A stretch of 64,000 nucleotides of DNA, from contig JAHZAV010000002.1 in NCBI GenBank assembly GCA_019423745.1, forward strand, positions 125,165 through 189,164. The letters run 5' to 3'. Below, piece by piece: positions 59,318 to 64,000 of this stretch; position 1 is the first letter of the stretch; each line of letters opens with the position of its first letter. The notes under the pieces were generated by a model. That model was not told the DNA's origin. It saw only the letters and a list, made by a program, of their open reading frames with translations, and did not search any database. The position numbers and the translations under genes are program-made. The DNA is from Lachnospiraceae bacterium. Its GTDB lineage: Bacteria; Bacillota; Clostridia; Lachnospirales; Lachnospiraceae.

Positions 59318-61144
59318 TTATCCTTTTTGATTGTTTTTCAGGGAGTAATCCCACTTTGTCAATGTCAGATTTTTATTGTACATAGGATCTCCATTCTTAA
59401 GAATCTCCAGATGGTGACTCCTCATATACTCAATCTCTCCTTGAAACCTGCGAACTTTTTCTTTCGTATCTTCTGCTCCTCTTGTTTTAGATTCATAATG
59501 ATACAATTCCGCATAAGGAGTATAAACGACCAGGTAGCCTGCCTTCCGTACTCTGAGGCAGAAATCCACATCATTAAATGCAACCTGAAGGTTTTCATCC
59601 AGACCTTTTACCGTCTCATAAACAGAACGCTTTACCATCATACAGGCTGCTGTCACTGCAGAAAGATCCTGCTGAACAGACGCTTTGTGGAAATAACCGG
59701 TATACCTCCTTGGAAGTCCCACAAAAATATTGCCGGCAATCCCTCCGATCCCTATGATAATTCCTGCATGCTGTACGGTATCATCCGGATAATATAATTT
59801 TGCACCAACGATTCCCACTTCTTTCCTCTGGCAATTTCCAAGCATTTCCTCCATCCAGTCAGAAGTGATCACTTCCACATCATTATTAAGAAGCAAAATA
59901 TAATCGCCTTTTGCATAGCTGACACCGTAATTATTGATAGCGGAATAATTAAAACCTTTCTCCCAATATATAACTCTGATGCCTTTAGCTTCTATCTTTT
60001 TATAATAAGCAAAGGTCTCGTCCTTTTCACTATTATTTTCTACAACAATAATCTCATAATTTTTATAGGTGGATTTTTCTATAGACCGAAGACATTTATC
60101 CAGACTCTCCGTTTCATCCTTATTAGGAATGATAATAGAAACCAAAGGAGTTCCTTTCACCTCATATTTGACTCTGTAATACCCCAGATCCTTAGCATGG
60201 GAAACCTTTCCATCCTGACCACACCTCTTTAAATGATCCTCGATGGCTCTTTTCCCTGCATCAAACGCATACATTTTACTGGCAGGGTTATCCGCAGTAG
60301 AAGCTTTATGCACACGCCAGTGATAGAGGATGCGTGGAATATGCACGATTCCCGCTGCTTGTTCACTGCACCGAAGAATCAGATCATAATCCTGTGCCCC
60401 GTTGAAGTCTCCCCGGAATGATCCCACCTTTTCTACCAAATCTTTTTTAGCCACAAAAAAATGACAGATATAGTTATTGGATCTTAGCAGATCCAGATTA
60501 AAGTCCGGTTTCATATAAGGCTGGAAATGTTCCGAAAGATCAGTTGTCACTTTATCCTCATCGGAATAAATCATCTCCGGTCTGTCGGACTGATTCAGAG
60601 CCTTTACCACTTCATAAAGGGCATCTTTTGTCAAAAGGTCATCATGATCTAACAGACCAATATACTCTCCAACAGCAATTTTCAAAGCTGCATTCGTATT
60701 TTGCGCAATCCCCTCATTCTCAGGTACATCCGTCACACGGATCCTTTTATCTTTTTCTGCCGCAATTCTAAGAATATCTTCTACCACTTTATTCTCCGGA
60801 TTCGCATTGGCAATGCACAACTCCCAATTTGCATAACTCTGCCTTCTTACAGACTGAATCATCTGTTTTAAAAAATCCTCTGGCGTATTATATACCGGCA
60901 CCAAAATGCTGATCAGAGGCATATATTCGAATCGTTCCTTCCTCTGACGTTCCAGTTCTTCTTCTGTAGGCCGATGATTCCGATACCATTCCTCATAATT
61001 CACATCATCCGTCTGAAACCGTTCTGTCAGCCTGATCCAGAACTCCCTGGGACCAAAATGTTTAAAATATAATATTCCTTTTTTTATATTGTAGGGAGAT
61101 AATTTCTTCAAAATTTTTATCCAGCTAATCTTATATGTCTCCAT
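59318..61144 (-). CDS. Two-domain family 2 glycosyltransferase
   Basis: The 608-residue protein has two GT-A modules in tandem. The first (about 75-300) has ISILVPVYNTPEDF, LLDHDDLLTKDALYE and NGAQDYDLILRC. The second (about 330-590) has VSIIIPNKDETESLD, VVENNSEKDET, LLLNNDVEVI and AFNDVDFCLRVRKAGY. The order recalls bifunctional polysaccharide synthases that add two sugars alternately. A helical N-terminal region of 75 residues precedes them. It has a separate promoter in the 169-bp gap after rfbC (extended -10 TGGTAAAAT). Confidence 0.9.
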   Translation of the reverse strand: METYKISWIKILKKLSPYNIKKGILYFKHFGPREFWIRLTERFQTDDVNYEEWYRNHRPTEEELERQRKERFEYMPLISILVPVYNTPEDFLKQMIQSVRRQSYANWELCIANANPENKVVEDILRIAAEKDKRIRVTDVPENEGIAQNTNAALKIAVGEYIGLLDHDDLLTKDALYEVVKALNQSDRPEMIYSDEDKVTTDLSEHFQPYMKPDFNLDLLRSNNYICHFFVAKKDLVEKVGSFRGDFNGAQDYDLILRCSEQAAGIVHIPRILYHWRVHKASTADNPASKMYAFDAGKRAIEDHLKRCGQDGKVSHAKDLGYYRVKYEVKGTPLVSIIIPNKDETESLDKCLRSIEKSTYKNYEIIVVENNSEKDETFAYYKKIEAKGIRVIYWEKGFNYSAINNYGVSYAKGDYILLLNNDVEVITSDWMEEMLGNCQRKEVGIVGAKLYYPDDTVQHAGIIIGIGGIAGNIFVGLPRRYTGYFHKASVQQDLSAVTAACMMVKRSVYETVKGLDENLQVAFNDVDFCLRVRKAGYLVVYTPYAELYHYESKTRGAEDTKEKVRRFQGEIEYMRSHHLEILKNGDPMYNKNLTLTKWDYSLKNNQKG

Positions 61145-61271
61145 ATACCTCTATCCATTTCCTCACTTTTTCTTTTCTGCCAGGTTCCCGTTACAATGGG
61201 GGCCTTTTGTCATGGGCATCGTTTCTGTCATTTTACCACAAAAACCGCATAACTGCCACTATAAATCAGAA

Positions 61272-61298
61272 AGGCAGAAGTTTCTATCACTTCTGCCT
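61272..61298 (-). terminator. Terminator of the rfbBDC unit
   Basis: On the minus strand AGGCAGAAG (61298..61290) and CTTCTGCCT (61280..61272) pair around nine bases and are followed by TTCTGATTT. It lies 16 bases after the rfbC stop. Confidence 0.75.
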
Positions 61299-61313
61299 CT
61301 TACTCCCTTTATT

Positions 61314-61922
61314 TTAAAAATGGAAAGTATCCTTAAGCCCCTTCCAAAGCTGATCCTTATCACTTAAGTTCAGCTTTGTTCCATCTTCCAAATGATATCC
61401 TTCCCCAGATGCACTGCCTTTATACTCACCTTCAAGAGACGGCCACTCAATACCAATCTCAGGATCATTCCATGCAAGTCCACCCTCATCACCAGGATGA
61501 TAGAAATCTGTGCATTTATAGCAAAATTCCGCTATATCACTCAACACCAGAAAGCCATGAGCAAAACCTTCCGGAATGTAGAACTGCTTCTTATTCTCCT
61601 CTGTAAGCTCAATACCAAACCATTTTCCATAGGTATCACTGTCACTTCTTAGATCCACAGCGACATCAAAGACTGCACCTTTGATCACTCTGACAAGTTT
61701 TCCCTGTGGAAACTCTTTCTGAAAATGGAGTCCTCTCAAAACACCTTTTGAAGAGCAAGACTGATTATCCTGTACAAACTGCATGGTAAGCCCTGCTTCT
61801 TCCATATCTCTTTGATTATACGTCTCCATGAAATAACCTCTTGCATCGCCATGAACAGCCGGTTCAATCACACACAGCCCCTCTATGCCGCCTACATTCT
61901 TTTCCACCTTGATCTGTCCCAT
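61314..61922 (-). CDS. rfbC: dTDP-4-dehydrorhamnose 3,5-epimerase
   Basis: The 202-residue cupin enzyme performs the third step of dTDP-L-rhamnose synthesis. Motifs are PAVHGDARGYFMETYN, QDNQSCSSKGVLRGLHFQ with the catalytic His, VAVDLRSDSDTYGKW, and PEGFAHGFLVLSD. The start follows AGGAGAAG. It is last in the rfb unit, 36 bp after rfbD. Confidence 0.97.
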   Translation of the reverse strand: MGQIKVEKNVGGIEGLCVIEPAVHGDARGYFMETYNQRDMEEAGLTMQFVQDNQSCSSKGVLRGLHFQKEFPQGKLVRVIKGAVFDVAVDLRSDSDTYGKWFGIELTEENKKQFYIPEGFAHGFLVLSDIAEFCYKCTDFYHPGDEGGLAWNDPEIGIEWPSLEGEYKGSASGEGYHLEDGTKLNLSDKDQLWKGLKDTFHF

Positions 61923-61958
61923 CTTAGATCTTCTCCTTTAATTTCTGTGTTCACTATT

Positions 61959-62900
61959 TTAAAATTCAATTTCTTTCAAATATCTGTTCAGCGCATCCTG
62001 CCAGGTAGGAAGCAGATGGAAACCATTCTCTGCCAGCTTGCTCTTATCCAGCCTGCTGTTAAATGGTCTTGCTGCTTTCGATACACCATATTCAGCTGTT
62101 GTAACCGGAATTACTTCCACTTTATCTTCTCCATACTCTTCATGGCCCATTTCTACAGCCTGACGGAAAATTTCTTTTGTGAAATCATACCAGCTGATAT
62201 AGCCGCCTTCATTTGTAGCATGATAATAACCGTATTTTTCAGTTTCAAGCATATCAACAAGAAGCTTAGCTAAATCAAAAGTATAAGTCGGAGTTCCGAT
62301 CTGATCATTCACTACCTTAATCACATTATGGTTCTTACCAACGTTTAGCATGGTCTTGATAAAATTCTTTCCATTTTTTCCAAATACCCATGCAATACGT
62401 ACAATAAAATACTTTTCCAAAAGCTCTGAAACCGCCAGCTCCCCTTCCAGTTTTGTCTGACCGTACACGTTCAAAGGTTTATAATCTTTACAGTCCGGAT
62501 CCCATGGTTCTTCCCCTTGACCGTCAAATACATAGTCCGTGCTTAAATAAACCAGCTTACAGTCCATTACTTTGCAGACTTCAGCAATATTTCTTGTGCC
62601 ATCTGCATTTACTGCTTTGACAATCGGCTTTTTCTCTTCTTCCTCAGCAAGATCAACTGCTGTCCATGCTGCACAATGTACCACAACGTCTGGAGCAGCT
62701 TCCTCAATCACTCGTTTTACACATGATGCATCCGTGATATCCATCTGCACATAAGGCATTGTTGTTACTTTTGTTCCATCCTGAATTCCGCTATATACTT
62801 CCTGAATATCAGATCCAATTCCCTCATAGCCGCGTTCTGCAAGCTCATTCATCACATCATGACCCAGCTGTCCTGCCACACCTGTTACAAGAATTTTCAT
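61959..62900 (-). CDS. rfbD: dTDP-4-dehydrorhamnose reductase
   Basis: The 313-residue short-chain dehydrogenase-like enzyme catalyses the last step to dTDP-L-rhamnose. It has KILVTGVAGQLGHDV at the start, STDYVFDGQ with the catalytic Thr/Tyr region, VYGQTKLEGE (YxxxK), and RIAWVFGKNGKNF. The ATG at 62900 overlaps the rfbB stop by one base (TAATG), so translation is coupled. Confidence 0.96.
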   Translation of the reverse strand: MKILVTGVAGQLGHDVMNELAERGYEGIGSDIQEVYSGIQDGTKVTTMPYVQMDITDASCVKRVIEEAAPDVVVHCAAWTAVDLAEEEEKKPIVKAVNADGTRNIAEVCKVMDCKLVYLSTDYVFDGQGEEPWDPDCKDYKPLNVYGQTKLEGELAVSELLEKYFIVRIAWVFGKNGKNFIKTMLNVGKNHNVIKVVNDQIGTPTYTFDLAKLLVDMLETEKYGYYHATNEGGYISWYDFTKEIFRQAVEMGHEEYGEDKVEVIPVTTAEYGVSKAARPFNSRLDKSKLAENGFHLLPTWQDALNRYLKEIEF

Positions 62901-63931
62901 TATTCCATCTCCTTCCGGTTTCCATACATCTCCTCGTAATAGTTTTGATATTCTCCAGAGATAATCGTCTCCCACCATTCTTTATTATCCAGATACCACT
63001 GAATTGTTTTCTTGATTCCATCAGCAAATTTTGTTTCCGGCAGCCATCCCAACTCACTATGAATCTTAGTAGGATCAATCGCATAACGCATATCATGTCC
63101 TTTTCTGTCTTCAACATAAGTAATAAGGCTCTCCGGTTTACCCAGTTCCTTACAAATAATCTTTACAATATCAATGTTCTTCATCTCATTATGTCCACCG
63201 ATATTATATACTTCGCCCACTCGTCCCTTATGAATAATCAAGTCTATTGCCTTACAGTGATCTTCTACATAAAGCCAGTCACGCACATTTTCTCCTTTTC
63301 CATATACCGGAAGTGGTTTATCATTTAATGCATTGGCGATCATAAGCGGAATCAATTTTTCCGGGAAATGATAGGGACCATAATTATTGGAACATCTGCT
63401 GATCGTCACAGGAAGACCATATGTTCTATGATATGCCAGCACCAAAAGATCTGCGGCTGCTTTTGATGAACTGTAAGGACTGCTTGTATGAATCGGTGTC
63501 TCTTCTGTAAAGAAAAGGTCCGGACGATCCAGAGGAAGATCTCCATAAACTTCATCTGTAGATACCTGGTGGTATCTCTGGATTCCATATTTTCTGCAAG
63601 CGTCCATAAGAACAGCTGTTCCTTTGATATTTGTATCAAGGAATACTTCCGGATTTTCAATTGAACGATCCACGTGACTTTCAGCTGCAAAGTTTACCAC
63701 GATATCCGGATGTTCTTCTTCAAAAAGTTTATAAACTGCCTCACGGTCTGTAATGCTTTCCTTCACAAACCGGAAGTTTGGATTATCCATTACAGGCGCC
63801 AATGTAGATAAATTTCCTGCATAAGTGAGGCAATCCAGACAAATAATCCGGTAATCCGGATACTTATTTAACATGTGAAAAACAAAGTTGCTTCCGATAA
63901 ATCCGGCTCCGCCGGTTACAATAATATTCAT
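62900..63931 (-). CDS. rfbB: dTDP-glucose 4,6-dehydratase
   Basis: The 343-residue NAD-dependent enzyme makes the dTDP-4-keto-6-deoxyglucose intermediate of rhamnose synthesis. The Rossmann motif is IIVTGGAGFIGSNF; FAAESHVDRSIENP, VSTDEVYGDL and the YxxxK pair (SPYSSSKAAAD) are present, as is CSNNYGPYHFPEKLIP. It follows AGGAG. rfbA, the thymidylyltransferase that usually precedes it, would lie beyond the right edge. Confidence 0.97.
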   Translation of the reverse strand: MNIIVTGGAGFIGSNFVFHMLNKYPDYRIICLDCLTYAGNLSTLAPVMDNPNFRFVKESITDREAVYKLFEEEHPDIVVNFAAESHVDRSIENPEVFLDTNIKGTAVLMDACRKYGIQRYHQVSTDEVYGDLPLDRPDLFFTEETPIHTSSPYSSSKAAADLLVLAYHRTYGLPVTISRCSNNYGPYHFPEKLIPLMIANALNDKPLPVYGKGENVRDWLYVEDHCKAIDLIIHKGRVGEVYNIGGHNEMKNIDIVKIICKELGKPESLITYVEDRKGHDMRYAIDPTKIHSELGWLPETKFADGIKKTIQWYLDNKEWWETIISGEYQNYYEEMYGNRKEME

Positions 63932-64000
63932 AATATTTACTCCTATCTACTACAATATAAATATGGTTAATATCCCTTACAGCCAGTAAGGATTTATCCA
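63932..64000. other. Right-edge region with no gene seen
   Basis: These 69 bases hold the rfbB ribosome binding site and an AT-rich upstream stretch. TAAGGGATATTAACC and nearby sequence show no confident promoter. Confidence 0.4.

Noticed and set aside
1..64000. Prophage, insertion sequence or genomic island
   Set aside because: No integrase, transposase, phage structural gene or att-like duplication is seen; the gene content is core for Clostridia.

Overview
The window is chromosomal DNA of a spore-forming, low-G+C anaerobic Firmicute, most likely a gut member of the Lachnospiraceae. The support is the pairing of a SCIFF peptide gene with its radical SAM maturase next to secDF, a division cluster running straight into spoIIGA-sigE-sigG, cotJABC, a THF riboswitch in front of a folate-type ECF transporter gene, and DUF5685 and TIGR04086 genes. 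The genus cannot be fixed because no rRNA is present. Nearly every gene lies on the minus strand, so transcription runs from high to low coordinates; only a yqeY-like gene and a small membrane-anchored protein are on the plus strand. I see no prophage, insertion sequence or CRISPR array.

Layout in transcription order (right to left). 64000-61300: dTDP-L-rhamnose genes rfbB-rfbD-rfbC. 61144-53150: cell-surface polysaccharide region with four glycosyltransferase modules in three proteins, two LytR-CpsA-Psr (LCP) proteins and a membrane-anchored cohesin-like protein with a very acidic tail. 53018-50077: glmS-glf. 49976-46991: htrA, glyA and a CsoR-type regulator. 46863-45719: cotJABC spore coat genes. 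45569-43072: a second SEDS protein, degV and a small membrane protein. 42866-31518: the division/cell wall (dcw) cluster mraZ-rsmH-ftsL-ftsI-spoVD-mraY-murD-ftsW-ftsQ-ftsZ, without murE, murF, murC, murG or ftsA. 31301-27179: spoIIGA-sigE, a beta-CASP nuclease, and sigG. 26991-20189: a HAD phosphatase, a small acidic protein, pth, mfd and a PrsA-like lipoprotein. 19496-16376: DUF5685, a J-domain protein with a Cys-rich tail, a membrane protein, spoVT and TIGR04086. 16304-10482: scfA-scfB-secDF and recJ. 10394-2162: apt-rel, a glyoxalase II-like enzyme, then hemZ-hisS-aspS. 1958-1: tRNA-Gly, homoserine dehydrogenase, and a THF riboswitch leading the folT-like gene that runs off the left edge.

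The genes fall into three linked themes: envelope building (rhamnose and galactofuranose precursors, LCP attachment, septal peptidoglycan synthesis), the switch from division to sporulation (ftsZ followed by the mother-cell and forespore sigma factors, SpoVD, SpoVT, CotJ), and housekeeping RNA, stress and repair functions (aspS, hisS, rel, apt, mfd, recJ, pth).

The strongest regulatory reads are: a ladder of seven AAGTGG-like boxes at 10-bp spacing over the mraZ promoter (probable MraZ operator); a spoIIG-type promoter with a 22-bp spacer and a Spo0A-box match; a THF riboswitch with a readable ribosome-binding-site sequestration switch; hairpins between scfA and scfB and at the start of spoVD; and two large intergenic palindromes that share a GGGACGTA core. 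All promoter and hairpin calls come from reading the sequence by eye, without folding or homology software.
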